Positions 1-8,002 are shown, numbered from the stretch's first letter. The stretch is DNA of 47,174 bases from Nitrospira sp. (GCA_016873395.1 VGXG01000017.1:1-47174), one strand, 5' to 3'. The notes: a model not told the origin generated them from the letters alone. Translations and numbers: made by a program.

Positions 1-43
1 CATCCAGCTTGAAAGGTTTGATAATCGCCTCGATCAATTTCAT
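1..43 (-). CDS. glnB: P-II nitrogen regulatory protein, N-terminal end only (runs off the window)
   Basis: Only the first 14 codons are inside the window. They read MKLIEAIIKPFKLD, the nearly invariant start of P-II signal proteins. A good ribosome binding site (GGAGG, four bases before the ATG at 43) supports the start. P-II trimers sense ATP/ADP and 2-oxoglutarate and regulate nitrogen assimilation; the GlnK type also plugs the Amt channel. The gene lies directly downstream of amt on the same strand, the classical amt-glnK pairing. Fourteen residues cannot separate GlnB from GlnK, so the symbol is provisional. Confidence 0.85.
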   Translation of the reverse strand, partial: MKLIEAIIKPFKLD

Positions 44-150
44 AACGCCTCCAGAGCAAATGACTGATAGCGTAAGGGAAAAGAGCATATGGCGTATAGC
101 GTATGGTCAGATCCGGTCATGCTATAAGCTATAAGCCATTAGCTCTTCTC
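44..150. repeat. amt-glnB spacer with 7-base tandem repeats
   Basis: This 107-bp spacer holds two short runs with a 7-base period: CATATGG/CGTATAG/CGTATGG near 88-108 and GCTATAA/GCTATAA/GCCATTA near 121-141. It belongs to the same class as the spacers in the ribosomal cluster. No sigma-54 type GG-N10-GC promoter was found here. The only other site seen is the ribosome binding site of the P-II gene. Confidence 0.6.
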
Positions 151-1506
151 TTAAGAATACGCTCTCTCGTTGTGCTGGCTGAGATCCAGACCGGTCACTT
201 CCTCGTCAGGATTCACCCGCAATCCGATGAGACCGTCCACGACTTTCAGGATCACGTAGCTGCCGACGAAGGAGAACAGCGCCACGGCAAAGACCGTCAT
301 GGCCTGGATGCCGAACTGGGCGGGATGGCCGGAAAACAGCCCATCCCCCCCCGCGACATTCACGGCCTTGGAGGCCAGCAATCCGGTCACTAGCATCCCG
401 ATGGTTCCGCCGACGGCATGGATCCCGACGACATCGAGGGCGTCATCATAGCCCATCTTCCCCTTCCAAACAATGGCGCTGTAGCAGAGCGCACCGCCGG
501 CCAGACCGAATAGGATCGCCTCGATCGGCTCGATGTAGCCGGCCCCGGCCGTGACTGTCGCCATCCCGGCTACCGCGCCGGTGGCCACGCCCAAGAGGGT
601 CGGCTTGCCCCGGTGCATCCACTCCACCACCATCCAAGTCAGAGCCGAGGTCGCCGCGGCAATGTGGGTGGCGACGATGGCCCCGATCGCAATGGCATTC
701 GCTCCCCTGGCGCTTCCTCCATTGAAACCGAACCAGCCGAACCACAACAGTCCCGTGCCGAGCAGGGTGAGGGAAAGGTTGTGGGGGGCCATGTACTCGG
801 TCTGATAGCCGCGCCGACGGCCCAGTGCAAGGGCACAGGCCAGGCTCGCCGCTCCGGAACTGATATGCACAACCGAGCCTCCCGCAAAATCCAGCGCGCC
901 CATTTTGCCGAGCCAGCCCCCGCCCCAGACCCAATGGGCCAGCGGACTATAAATGAAGATGGACCAGAGGGCGACAAACAGCAGCAAGGCACTGAAACGA
1001 ATGCGCTCGGCAAAGGCCCCGGCGATCAAGGCAGGCGTGAACGCGGCAAACATGAGCTGAAAGAGCATAAAGGCCTCGTGCGGAATCGTCGGCCCGTACT
1101 TGGGATGTGGTTCGATTCCGACCCCGCTCAACCCGACCCAATCCAGCCCTCCGATCACGCCTCCTTTATCCGGACCGAACGTCAGGCTGTACCCGAACAA
1201 GACCCAGATGACGCTGACAAGACAGAGGATAACGAAGCTGTGCATCATCGTTCCCAGAACATTCTTGCTCCGCACCTGCCCCCCGTAAAAGAGCGCCAAG
1301 CCCGGCACGACCATGGCCAGCACCAGGGCCGTCGAGGCCAGGACCCAGGCCGTATCCCCGCTTTCGATCTTCGACAGATCCGGCGGAGAAGGCACGTCCT
1401 GGGCCCAGGCCCCACTCGACCAGAGCGCCAGGCCTAGAACAGCCCAGATCACCGCTGAGAGGACCCGGACTCCGTTGTCTATTGGTCTTGTCACAAGCCC
1501 CTCCAT
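151..1506 (-). CDS. amt: Ammonium transporter (Amt family)
   Basis: A 451-residue inner-membrane channel for NH4+/NH3 uptake. The first 35 residues look like a cleavable signal peptide (hydrophobic stretch, then AWA before QDVPS), as in E. coli AmtB. About eleven hydrophobic membrane segments follow. The pore twin histidines are His214 (VVHISSG) and His363 (VGIHAVGG), and the conserved Asp is in ALDFAGG (about 206). The family sequence FYGGQVRSKN is present. The start at 1506 is the upstream ATG. A GTG at 1494 with GGAGG five bases ahead is an equally good alternative and gives a protein 4 residues shorter. P-II follows downstream, so GlnK-type gating is likely. nadE lies upstream across a repeat-rich spacer. 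Confidence 0.96.
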   Translation of the reverse strand: MEGLVTRPIDNGVRVLSAVIWAVLGLALWSSGAWAQDVPSPPDLSKIESGDTAWVLASTALVLAMVVPGLALFYGGQVRSKNVLGTMMHSFVILCLVSVIWVLFGYSLTFGPDKGGVIGGLDWVGLSGVGIEPHPKYGPTIPHEAFMLFQLMFAAFTPALIAGAFAERIRFSALLLFVALWSIFIYSPLAHWVWGGGWLGKMGALDFAGGSVVHISSGAASLACALALGRRRGYQTEYMAPHNLSLTLLGTGLLWFGWFGFNGGSARGANAIAIGAIVATHIAAATSALTWMVVEWMHRGKPTLLGVATGAVAGMATVTAGAGYIEPIEAILFGLAGGALCYSAIVWKGKMGYDDALDVVGIHAVGGTIGMLVTGLLASKAVNVAGGDGLFSGHPAQFGIQAMTVFAVALFSFVGSYVILKVVDGLIGLRVNPDEEVTGLDLSQHNERAYS

Positions 1507-1523
1507 ACCAACCTTCGGTTGAA

Positions 1524-1764
1524 CCGCCTGCTTCGATCACATGCAGGCGGAGAGGCTTTTTGCCTCCAGTGAATACCACCCGCGCTTGCGTGAACCGCCC
1601 GGGTACCCGTTGCTCTTGAATGCAACGGGTGATGATCTCATGGGAGCGGAGAGGTTTTTTGCCTCCAGTAAATATCTGTCAAGCTTGCTTGAGCCAGGCA
1701 CTTCATCACCCGTCGCAGACGAAGAAGCAACGGGTACCCGATGTGCCGGGAGAAGTTTTTTGTC
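1524..1764. repeat. 99-bp tandem repeat with variable hairpin cassettes
   Basis: The nadE-amt spacer (1507-1783) contains the motif GCGGAGAGG-T-run-GCCTCCAGT at 1547 and 1646, and a degraded third copy at 1745, exactly 99 bp apart each time. A different hairpin precedes each motif. The first is CCGCCTGC/GCAGGCGG. The second is CCCGTTGC/GCAACGGG with a CGGGTACCCG flank. The third has nearly the same arms but in the opposite orientation, with a different loop. On the plus strand each hairpin-plus-T-run resembles a terminator; on the minus strand the motif reads GGAGGC-A-run-CCTCTCC. I recognise no named element. Confidence 0.8.
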
Positions 1765-1783
1765 TACGACTTCCCCTCAACTG

Positions 1784-3589
1784 CTAGAGGTTGCAGTACC
1801 CATTCGTGATGGGCATCCGGCGATCCTTCCCAAAAGCCCGGTGCGTGATCTTGATCCCGATCGGTGCCTGGCGCCGCTTGTACTCGCTGCCATCCACCAT
1901 CGCGATAACCCTGGTCACCGTTTCCTGCTCAAACCCCATCTCTACGATTTCCTCAGGGGCCCGCTCTTCCTCCACATAGGCTTTCAGGATCGGGTCCAGC
2001 ACCGGGTAGGGCGGCAGGCTATCCTCGTCCTTCTGGTCGGGTTTGAGCTCGGCTGTCGGAGGCCGCTCCAGGACCCGCTTGGGAATAACGGGGGTCTCGC
2101 CCCTGCGATTCCGTAGACGTGCCAGGTCATAGACCATGGTCTTGGGGACATCCTTGATCACGGCGAACCCGCCCGCCATGTCGCCATAGAGGGTGGCGTA
2201 GCCCACGCTCATCTCGCTTTTGTTGCCGGTGGTCAACACCAGGTGCCCGAACTTGTTCGACAAGGCCATCAAGAAATTCCCGCGGATCCGAGCCTGGAGA
2301 TTTTCCTCGGTGGCGTCGGCCGGACGGCCTTGAAAAGAGGGAACCATCGCACGTCTGTAACAATCGAACGTCTCCGTGATCGGAATCGTCCGCAGCGGAA
2401 TCTTGAGGCGCCCGACCAGCTCCATGACGTCTTCGTGACTTTCCCGCGAGGTGTAGGGAGACGGCATGAAGACTCCCAGAACATTGGCGGGCCCCAGCGC
2501 ATCCACCGCAACCACCGCAGTCAGCGCCGAATCGACCCCGCCGCTCAGCCCGATCACCACCTGCTTGAACCGGTTCTTCCTCACATAATCGCGCACGCCA
2601 AGGACCAACGCCTGGTACACCTCTGCTAGCGGATCCAACAGCGCCGCTTGGCTGGGCACGGCACGAGCCCGGGCCTTGGGTCGGTAGGAATCTGATATCA
2701 CCACCCGGTCAGCCAGGGTCGCTCTCTTGCCGCCCAGCCATTTTTTTCGCCCCTGCGCCACCCTTGCCCGGACCACCGCGTCCATGTTCAGGTCGGCGAC
2801 CAGGAGGTCCTCTTCAAACGCCCTGCCTCTGGCGATGACCTCTCCGCTCTGGTCCAGAATCAGGCTGTTCCCGTCAAAGACCAGTTCGTCTTGCCCCCCG
2901 ACCGTATTGGTGTAGGACAGGATCACGCCGTTTTCCCTTGCCCTGGTAGCCAACATCTGCTCCCTCAAGCGGCTCTTGCCGACGTGAAAGGGAGAGGCAT
3001 TGATATTGACGATCACTTCCGCACCAGCGGCTGCCTGTACCCGGCTGGGTCCCTCCGGAAACCAAATATCTTCGCAGATGTTGACCCCCAGCACCGTCCC
3101 GTTGAGCAGGATGACCGGTATCCGGCAGCCGGGATGGAAGTAACGGCTCTCATCGAAGACTCCATAGTTCGGCAAGTACCGCTTGCTATACGACACGGCC
3201 AACCGACGATCGGCCATGATCGCCGACGCATTGTAGAGTTCATGCCGGCCCGCCGGTACGACCATCGGACGGCTCGACTTCGGATGAGCTTCTTCCCCTT
3301 CCGCGACGTATCCGACCACGGCCGCGATTCCACGGCATTCCTCCATGATCTCGGCAAGAGCCCGGCGCTGATCCTTCAGGAAGCGCGGTTTGAGGAGGAG
3401 GTCCTCCGGCGGATAGCCAGTGACGGCCAGCTCCGGGAAGGCCGCCAGATCGGCCTTGGCCTTGCGAGCCTCTTTCAGCCAGGCGATGATGCGCCTGGCA
3501 TTCCCGTCTAGGTCGCCGACGGTCGGGTTCATCTGGACCATCGCCAGACGGAACCAGCGCACCCCTGTCTGTCCTCCGGCTCTCTTCAT
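1784..3589 (-). CDS. nadE: Glutamine-dependent NAD+ synthetase
   Basis: It makes NAD+ from deamido-NAD+, ATP and glutamine in the cytosol. The roughly 600-residue protein has two domains. The N-terminal nitrilase-type glutaminase carries a Glu-Lys-Cys triad, seen in FPELAVTGYPPEDLL, SKRYLPNYGVFDE and NICEDIWFPEG. The C-terminal synthetase has the PP-loop GLSGGVDSALTAVV and the family sequences TTGNKSEMSVGYATLYGDM and RRQAPIGIKITHRAFGKDRRMP. The start is uncertain. ATG at 3589 has no clear ribosome binding site. GTG at 3562 has GGAGG upstream and would begin MRWFRLAMVQMNPTVGD, closer to usual family starts. The gene has its own promoter and a terminator-like hairpin in the leader. An ANTAR-type regulator lies directly upstream. 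Confidence 0.96.
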   Translation of the reverse strand: MKRAGGQTGVRWFRLAMVQMNPTVGDLDGNARRIIAWLKEARKAKADLAAFPELAVTGYPPEDLLLKPRFLKDQRRALAEIMEECRGIAAVVGYVAEGEEAHPKSSRPMVVPAGRHELYNASAIMADRRLAVSYSKRYLPNYGVFDESRYFHPGCRIPVILLNGTVLGVNICEDIWFPEGPSRVQAAAGAEVIVNINASPFHVGKSRLREQMLATRARENGVILSYTNTVGGQDELVFDGNSLILDQSGEVIARGRAFEEDLLVADLNMDAVVRARVAQGRKKWLGGKRATLADRVVISDSYRPKARARAVPSQAALLDPLAEVYQALVLGVRDYVRKNRFKQVVIGLSGGVDSALTAVVAVDALGPANVLGVFMPSPYTSRESHEDVMELVGRLKIPLRTIPITETFDCYRRAMVPSFQGRPADATEENLQARIRGNFLMALSNKFGHLVLTTGNKSEMSVGYATLYGDMAGGFAVIKDVPKTMVYDLARLRNRRGETPVIPKRVLERPPTAELKPDQKDEDSLPPYPVLDPILKAYVEEERAPEEIVEMGFEQETVTRVIAMVDGSEYKRRQAPIGIKITHRAFGKDRRMPITNGYCNL

Positions 3590-3609
3590 CACATGAGCGC
3601 TTGCATGAC

Positions 3610-3655
3610 AAAAAAAAACGCCCTCTGCCCCACTCACTCAACGGGGCGGAGGACG
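3610..3655 (-). terminator. Rho-independent terminator inside the nadE leader (candidate attenuator)
   Basis: On the minus strand a 13-bp stem (arms CGTCCTCCGCCCC and GGGGCAGAGGGCG, one mismatch and one G-T wobble) with an 11-base loop is followed directly by nine T residues. It lies downstream of the nadE promoter and about 20 bases before the ATG at 3589, so it can cut transcripts short before nadE. A small hairpin GGACG-ATGA-CGTCC just upstream shares bases with the 5' arm of the terminator and could compete with it. It could also simply end read-through from the upstream gene. Confidence 0.8.
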
Positions 3656-3718
3656 TCATCGTCCACGGTACTTCCTGACGGGAAACGTCGTTGTCTCCCT
3701 TCGACGAACTGTGCAGTG

Positions 3719-3748
3719 TTTATATCATCGCCTCGGCAACCCTGTCAA
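3719..3748 (-). promoter_or_regulatory. Sigma-70 type promoter for nadE
   Basis: TTGACA at 3748-3743 is a perfect -35 box. The -10 is TATAAA at 3724-3719 (18-base spacer), or GATATA at 3726-3721 (16-base spacer). The -35 overlaps the TGA stop codon of the upstream GAF-ANTAR gene, so nadE starts a separate transcript with a leader of about 120 bases that contains the terminator. Confidence 0.7.
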
Positions 3749-5010
3749 GATTTTTTTAGGTCGGCCTGTCGTTCGATCCCCAGCGCCAGAATGACGGCTT
3801 CCGCGATCTCGCGCATGGATTTGCGCGTGTCCATGCTCTGGCGCTGCATGAGACGAAAAGCTTCATCTTCCGAGATTCCCTTGGCCTGCATCAGGCTGCC
3901 TTTGGCCCGCTCGACCAGCTTGCGCACTTCGAGCGCCTCTTGCATCTCAAAGGACTTCTCCACCAGCTTGGTGTTTTCAATGGCGATGGCCGCCTGGTTG
4001 GCGATGGCCTGCAACACCTTGATTTCCTCCGCCGTAAACGCATGCGGGACGGAAGTGTAGCTGTTGATCACCCCGACGGCCCGATCCCGGATCAGCATCG
4101 GCACCGACAACAGCGAGCAGAGGCCTTCCTTCTTGGCCATCTCCGGGTACATATAGTCGTGCTCGCGCGTAACGTCTGGCACAATGATGGGACGGCGTTC
4201 TCGCACGGCTCGGCCGCTGATGCTTTGCCCCAGCTTCAGGCTCGGCTTCCGGCGGTATTGCTCACTCAGACTCTGCGTCGCCATGATGCGCAGCTCGCTG
4301 GCCTGCGGATCGAGCAACATGATGGAGCAGATTTTGGAGTTCATCATCTGGGCAGTCATGGTCACGATCAGCTGCAGGACATCCTCGATCAGCCGGTTGG
4401 AGGCGACGGTCTCCGAGACCTGCGACAAGGTCTCCACTTGCAGCGCCTTGCGTTTCATCTCATCGTAGAGCCGGGCGTTCTCGATTGCCCCACTCACTTG
4501 GTTAGCGATCGTGGAGAGCAGCGCCAGCTCGTCCGGCCGGTACTTCCGCGGCCGCTTGTGCTGCACGTTGATGACCCCCACCGCTTCCTTCTTGGCCATG
4601 ATCGGCACCGAGACGAACGCTTGGTAGCGGTCTTCGGGCAGGTTATGGAAAAACTTGAACCGAGGATCGTCGTTCGCATTACTGGGAATCACCACGCGGG
4701 TGCGCTCGCGTGCCACCCAGCCGGTGATGCCTTCCCCCAGTCCGATCGTGATCCGGCCGATCAGCCTGGGGTGCGGGTTTTTGGACGCCCGCAGGATGAG
4801 TTCTTCGCGGCTTTCCGAGAGCAGGTAGAGCAGGCAGGCGTCCGCCTTGGTCGCCTCAACCACGACGTCGACAATGTGCTTGAGCACCGCTTCCAGGTCC
4901 AACGTGCTGCTGATGGACTCGCTGATCCGATGCAGCACGTCCACCTCGCGCATTTTCTCGCGCAAGGCCTGCTGGAGCTGGACCACGGACTGATGACGTC
5001 TGAGCTCCAT
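3745..5010 (-). CDS. GAF-GAF-ANTAR regulator (putative RNA-binding antiterminator)
   Basis: A 421-residue soluble protein. A short coiled-coil start (about 8-35) is followed by two GAF sensor domains (about 36-178 and 195-340). Near the repeats read GEGITGWVARERTRVVIP and GQSISGRAVRERRPIIVPD. A C-terminal ANTAR domain (about 357-412) contains RKLVERAKGSLMQAKG and a conserved second helix with DEAFRLMQRQSMD. ANTAR domains of NasR, AmiR and EutV bind paired hexaloop hairpins in leader RNA and stop terminator formation. No receiver domain or kinase is visible, so a ligand on the GAF domains is the likely signal. The next gene, nadE, has a terminator in its leader, and amt and P-II follow, so one of these may be the target. 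I did not find the twin hexaloop motif. The ligand is unknown. Confidence 0.88.
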   Translation of the reverse strand: MELRRHQSVVQLQQALREKMREVDVLHRISESISSTLDLEAVLKHIVDVVVEATKADACLLYLLSESREELILRASKNPHPRLIGRITIGLGEGITGWVARERTRVVIPSNANDDPRFKFFHNLPEDRYQAFVSVPIMAKKEAVGVINVQHKRPRKYRPDELALLSTIANQVSGAIENARLYDEMKRKALQVETLSQVSETVASNRLIEDVLQLIVTMTAQMMNSKICSIMLLDPQASELRIMATQSLSEQYRRKPSLKLGQSISGRAVRERRPIIVPDVTREHDYMYPEMAKKEGLCSLLSVPMLIRDRAVGVINSYTSVPHAFTAEEIKVLQAIANQAAIAIENTKLVEKSFEMQEALEVRKLVERAKGSLMQAKGISEDEAFRLMQRQSMDTRKSMREIAEAVILALGIERQADLKKS

Positions 5011-5043
5011 AACCTATTAACCTATTGGTCTTTCCCCTTGCCC

Positions 5044-6201
5044 CTACCCCTGCCCCGTCGAACCGCGGCCAATGCGGCTTGCCCCCTCTGGTCCCTTCAG
5101 GCCCATGAACCACCGCTTGACCTGCCCCTGCTCGAGGGGAACGATCACCACCTGCCCGACCCGCTTAGGCAGGACGCAATGGAGACGCCCCTGCACCACC
5201 TTTTTATCGTGCTGCATCGCGCCCCAGAGCTCGGTGAACCGCACCGGCGGGAGAGTATGGGGGAGCCCGGCCCGGCGGACCAGCTCGCGCTGGCGGACAA
5301 CCACCTCCGCCGGACAGAGCCCCAAGGACCTGGCCAGATCCGCCTCTTGCACCATGCCGATCGCGACTGCTTCCCCGTGGATCAGCTTTCGGTACCGCCC
5401 CAGTGATTCCAGCGCATGGCCGATGGTATGTCCGTAGTTGAGAACCCGCCGCCGGTCCGACTCCCGCTCGTCTTCCTCAACCACCGACGCCTTGATCTGA
5501 CAGGACCGGGCAATCACATGCGCGACCGGCTCCGGCTGCATCTTGCGCAGATCGTCCACCCGCCCTTCCAGGTAGGCGAAGAAGGCTTCGTCCTCGATCA
5601 TCCCGTATTTGATCACTTCGGCCAGGCCAGCAACCCATTCACGGGTCGGGAGAGTGCTCAGCGTGTCCGGATCGACGAAGACCACCCGCGGCTGATGGAA
5701 CGCTCCGATCAGGTTTTTGCCCAGCGGATGGTTGACGCCGGTTTTGCCTCCAACGCTCGAATCCACCTGCGCAACCAGCGTCGTCGGCACTTGGACGAAG
5801 GGAATTCCGCGGGCAAGGATCGAGGCTACAAACCCGGCCAGGTCCCCGACCACCCCGCCGCCCAAAGCCAGCACAAGCGATCCCCGTTCGAAGCATTCGC
5901 GCACCAGTTCGTCCAGGATCCGGCCGACCCAACGAAGCGACTTGGCCCGCTCTCCCTCCGGAACCAGGATGGTCTTGGCCTGATAGCCGGCGGACCGGAG
6001 TGAACGGAGGACAGTCGGCCCGTAAAGCCGACCCACGACCTGGTTTGTAACCACCGCCACCTTGCCGGCCAGGCCCAGCCGTTTGAGGCGTGGACCCACT
6101 TCCCCAAGCAACCCGGCCTTGATCAGGATGTCGTAGCTCCTCTCCCCCAGCGAGACGGTCACACATCGCTCCACCGACGCATGCGGCTCCGTTTTCACCA
6201 T
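5044..6201 (-). CDS. aroB: 3-dehydroquinate synthase
   Basis: The second step of the shikimate pathway, turning DAHP into 3-dehydroquinate with NAD+ and a divalent metal. The 385-residue protein shows the NAD-binding GGGVVGDLAGF, the substrate loop PTTLVAQVDSSVGGKTGVN, and metal-ligand regions with NYGHTIGHALE and HGEAVAIGM. ATG at 6201 was chosen because GGAG lies seven bases upstream and the protein then begins where family members do. The frame stays open further upstream, but those codons are unlikely to be used. It follows aroC after a 186-bp gap in which no aroK was found. The last dozen residues are a Gly/Arg-rich tail. Confidence 0.95.
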   Translation of the reverse strand: MVKTEPHASVERCVTVSLGERSYDILIKAGLLGEVGPRLKRLGLAGKVAVVTNQVVGRLYGPTVLRSLRSAGYQAKTILVPEGERAKSLRWVGRILDELVRECFERGSLVLALGGGVVGDLAGFVASILARGIPFVQVPTTLVAQVDSSVGGKTGVNHPLGKNLIGAFHQPRVVFVDPDTLSTLPTREWVAGLAEVIKYGMIEDEAFFAYLEGRVDDLRKMQPEPVAHVIARSCQIKASVVEEDERESDRRRVLNYGHTIGHALESLGRYRKLIHGEAVAIGMVQEADLARSLGLCPAEVVVRQRELVRRAGLPHTLPPVRFTELWGAMQHDKKVVQGRLHCVLPKRVGQVVIVPLEQGQVKRWFMGLKGPEGASRIGRGSTGQG

Positions 6202-6387
6202 CACAGATCTCCGGTCTTCACCACGCTCATCATGAAGGGCCTGGCACAGGCCGGCCGTGCGCCGACGGCTCATGGGATACCTGCGCCCTGCGGCCACGAC
6301 CCCAACCAGATCGTTCGAGAGAAGCGGCCCTAGAAAGGGCAACCGACGAGGTAGAACGGCAGGGATGGTAACACAGCGGGCCTGAAA
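6202..6387. other. aroC-aroB spacer, no gene recognised
   Basis: 186 bp without a convincing gene. The aroB frame stays open through it on the minus strand, but the resulting peptide is rich in Arg and Gly and matches nothing I know. In several bacteria aroK sits beside aroB; no shikimate kinase P-loop is encoded here. I see no promoter-like pair or terminator with a T-run. Confidence 0.5.
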
Positions 6388-7548
6388 CTAAAAGGCTTTC
6401 ACGTAGGCCTGGTAGGCGTTAAAGTTGCGCTTCATTTCTTCCACGCTGTCGCCTCCGAACTTCTCGATCATGGCATTGGCCATTTCAAAGGCAATCACCG
6501 CCTCCCCGACGACGCCGGCCGCCGGGACCGTGCAGATGTCCGACCGTTCGACCGTCGCATCGAAGGGTTCCTTGGTCTGGATGTCCACGCTCTTCTTAGG
6601 GCTGTAGAGGGTGGAGATGGGTTTCATCGCCACCCGCAGCACGACGGGCTCACCGTTGGTGATGCCGCCTTCTAAGCCCCCCGCATTGTTGGTCTTGCGG
6701 ATGAATCGGTGGCCGTCCGATTCGTAATAGATGTCGTCGTGCACCTCGGACCCGAACCGGCGCGCCGCTTCGAACCCCATCCCGATCTCCACGCCCTTCA
6801 TCGCCTGGATGCTCATGGCCGCCATGGCCAGCCTGGCACCCAGCCGTCGATCCCACTGCGCGTAGCTTCCCAGGCCGATTGGAGGGTTGGTCACAACGAC
6901 CTCGAACACTCCCCCCAGCGTATCCCCCTTGTGTTTGGCCAGCCGTATCTGCTCGATCATTCGGGCACCGGCCTCAGGGTCGGGAGACCGAACGTCGGAG
7001 GTCTCGGCCCGCTCATAGGCTTCCAGCGGATCGTCGCACCGCTTGGCTACGACGCCCCCGATCTCAGTCGTGTAGCTGATGACCCTCATGCCGAACTGGG
7101 CCAAGAGTTCCTTGGCGACTCCCCCGACGGCCACGCGGATGGCGGTTTCGCGGGCGCTGGCCTTTTCCAGCACGTTGCGGATGTCACGGTGGCCGTACTT
7201 GATGGCCCCAACCAAATCTGCATGACCCGGGCGGGGACGGGTCACGACCTTTTCCGGAGGAACCGGTCCCGGCTCCACCGCCATCACGTCCCGCCAGTTT
7301 TCCCAGTCCTTGTTGGCGATCATCAGCCCGACCGGGTTGCCCAGCGTGATCCCCTTGCGAACGCCGCAGGCGAATTCCACCCGGTCCTCCTCGACCCTCA
7401 TCCGGCCGCCTCGTCCGTAACCCTTCTGGCGCCTGGCCAGATCCTGGTTCACATGGTCAACCCGCAAGGGAAGCCCCGCCGGCACCCCTTCCAGGACGGC
7501 CAAGAGATACTTGCCGTGGGACTCGCCTCCGTTCAGATACCGTAGCAT
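6388..7548 (-). CDS. aroC: Chorismate synthase
   Basis: The last shikimate-pathway step, forming chorismate from EPSP using reduced FMN. The 386-residue length is normal for the family. Family signatures are visible: GGESHGKYL at the N-terminus, RRQKGYGRGGRM, TRPRPGHADLVGAIKYGHRD, RASARETA-like ASARETAIRVAVGG, and a C-terminal DIQTKEPFDATVERSDIC with the conserved PFDATVERSDI. It starts at ATG 7548. Upstream lies the remnant of a secretin gene and downstream aroB. This recalls the pilMNOPQ-aro gene order known in several phyla. Confidence 0.96.
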   Translation of the reverse strand: MLRYLNGGESHGKYLLAVLEGVPAGLPLRVDHVNQDLARRQKGYGRGGRMRVEEDRVEFACGVRKGITLGNPVGLMIANKDWENWRDVMAVEPGPVPPEKVVTRPRPGHADLVGAIKYGHRDIRNVLEKASARETAIRVAVGGVAKELLAQFGMRVISYTTEIGGVVAKRCDDPLEAYERAETSDVRSPDPEAGARMIEQIRLAKHKGDTLGGVFEVVVTNPPIGLGSYAQWDRRLGARLAMAAMSIQAMKGVEIGMGFEAARRFGSEVHDDIYYESDGHRFIRKTNNAGGLEGGITNGEPVVLRVAMKPISTLYSPKKSVDIQTKEPFDATVERSDICTVPAAGVVGEAVIAFEMANAMIEKFGGDSVEEMKRNFNAYQAYVKAF

Positions 7549-7564
7549 GGTGGATTTCCAGGGA

Positions 7565-7777
7565 TCAGCTTTTCACGATGATGGGGGTCAGGAAGATCAG
7601 GAGTTCTTTCTTCGAAACGTTCTCGGTTTTGCTCTTGAACAACCAGCCGATCACGGGCAGGCGCGAGAAGAACGGAATCCCGATCACCGTGTTGCTTTGG
7701 GCGTCTTCGAGAATCCCTCCAATCACCATAGTCTCCCCGTCGCGCATCTTGAGCAGCTGTTTCAGAGAAGCGAACAT
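7565..7777 (-). pseudogene. C-terminal remnant of a secretin (PilQ/GspD type)
   Basis: About 70 codons match only the end of the secretin outer-membrane ring: RDGETMVIGGILED, then IPFFSRLPVIGWLF and KKELLIFLTPIIV. This is the conserved secretin motif plus the terminal strand. Intact secretins have several hundred residues upstream (N-domains and most of the beta barrel), and none of that is here. A TGA that is also the stop of the MerR-like gene sits five codons upstream in the same frame, so the remnant lies directly downstream of that gene. It could be translated from ATG 7777, but it cannot form a pore alone. I read it as a deletion scar of a pilQ-like gene upstream of aroC. Confidence 0.8.
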
Positions 7778-7792
7778 CTTCGGCGCCTCGAG

Positions 7793-8002
7793 TCAGAGCA
7801 CTCCGCTGCGGGACTTAATGGTCTGCTTGATTTCCTGGATGTTCTGCGCCGTATACACACGCCAGTTGCGCCAATCACGCGGCGGCCCCGATATTAGCCC
7901 CTCACGCTCCCACCGAAACAACGTGGCGCGCGAAACATCAAATAGTTTGCAGACTTCGACGGTCTTATACCGCTTCTTTGAGTTACCTTCTAAGTTTGGC
8001 AT
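7793..8002 (-). CDS. Small MerR-like winged-helix DNA-binding protein
   Basis: A 69-residue protein made almost only of a DNA-binding domain. The helix-turn-helix reads RYKTVEVCKLFDVSRATLFRWEREGLI, followed by a wing segment around NWRVYT. It lacks the dimerisation helix and effector region of full MerR proteins, so it resembles MerR/AlpA-excisionase type mini-regulators. ATG 8002 was chosen because of the GGGG-rich site just ahead; a TTG 18 bases upstream is possible. A strong AT-rich promoter lies 50-80 bp upstream. Local base composition differs from the neighbours, which suggests insertion. The target is unknown; autoregulation or phage/mobile-element control are possibilities. Confidence 0.75.
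   Translation of the reverse strand: MPNLEGNSKKRYKTVEVCKLFDVSRATLFRWEREGLISGPPRDWRNWRVYTAQNIQEIKQTIKSRSGVL

Noticed and set aside
44-150. Sigma-54 promoter for the P-II gene or amt
   Set aside because: No GG-N10-GC with the usual flanks was found here or in 1507-1783; the nearest match has a 9-base spacing.
1541-2116. Plus-strand open frame with repeated AERLFASSEY-like peptides
   Set aside because: The peptide repeat is only the reading of the 99-bp DNA repeat, and the frame then runs antisense into nadE. Nothing else supports a gene.
3656-3711. NAD+ or glutamine riboswitch in the nadE leader
   Set aside because: The leader contains GGAAGTA and several small stems, but I could not lay it onto the known cores of either class. 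It was kept only as an unnamed candidate attenuator.
3610-3711. Twin ANTAR hexaloop hairpins in the nadE leader
   Set aside because: I looked for two stems with six-base loops of A-N-N-G-N-N type. None has a credible stem; AGTGAG in the terminator loop lacks one.
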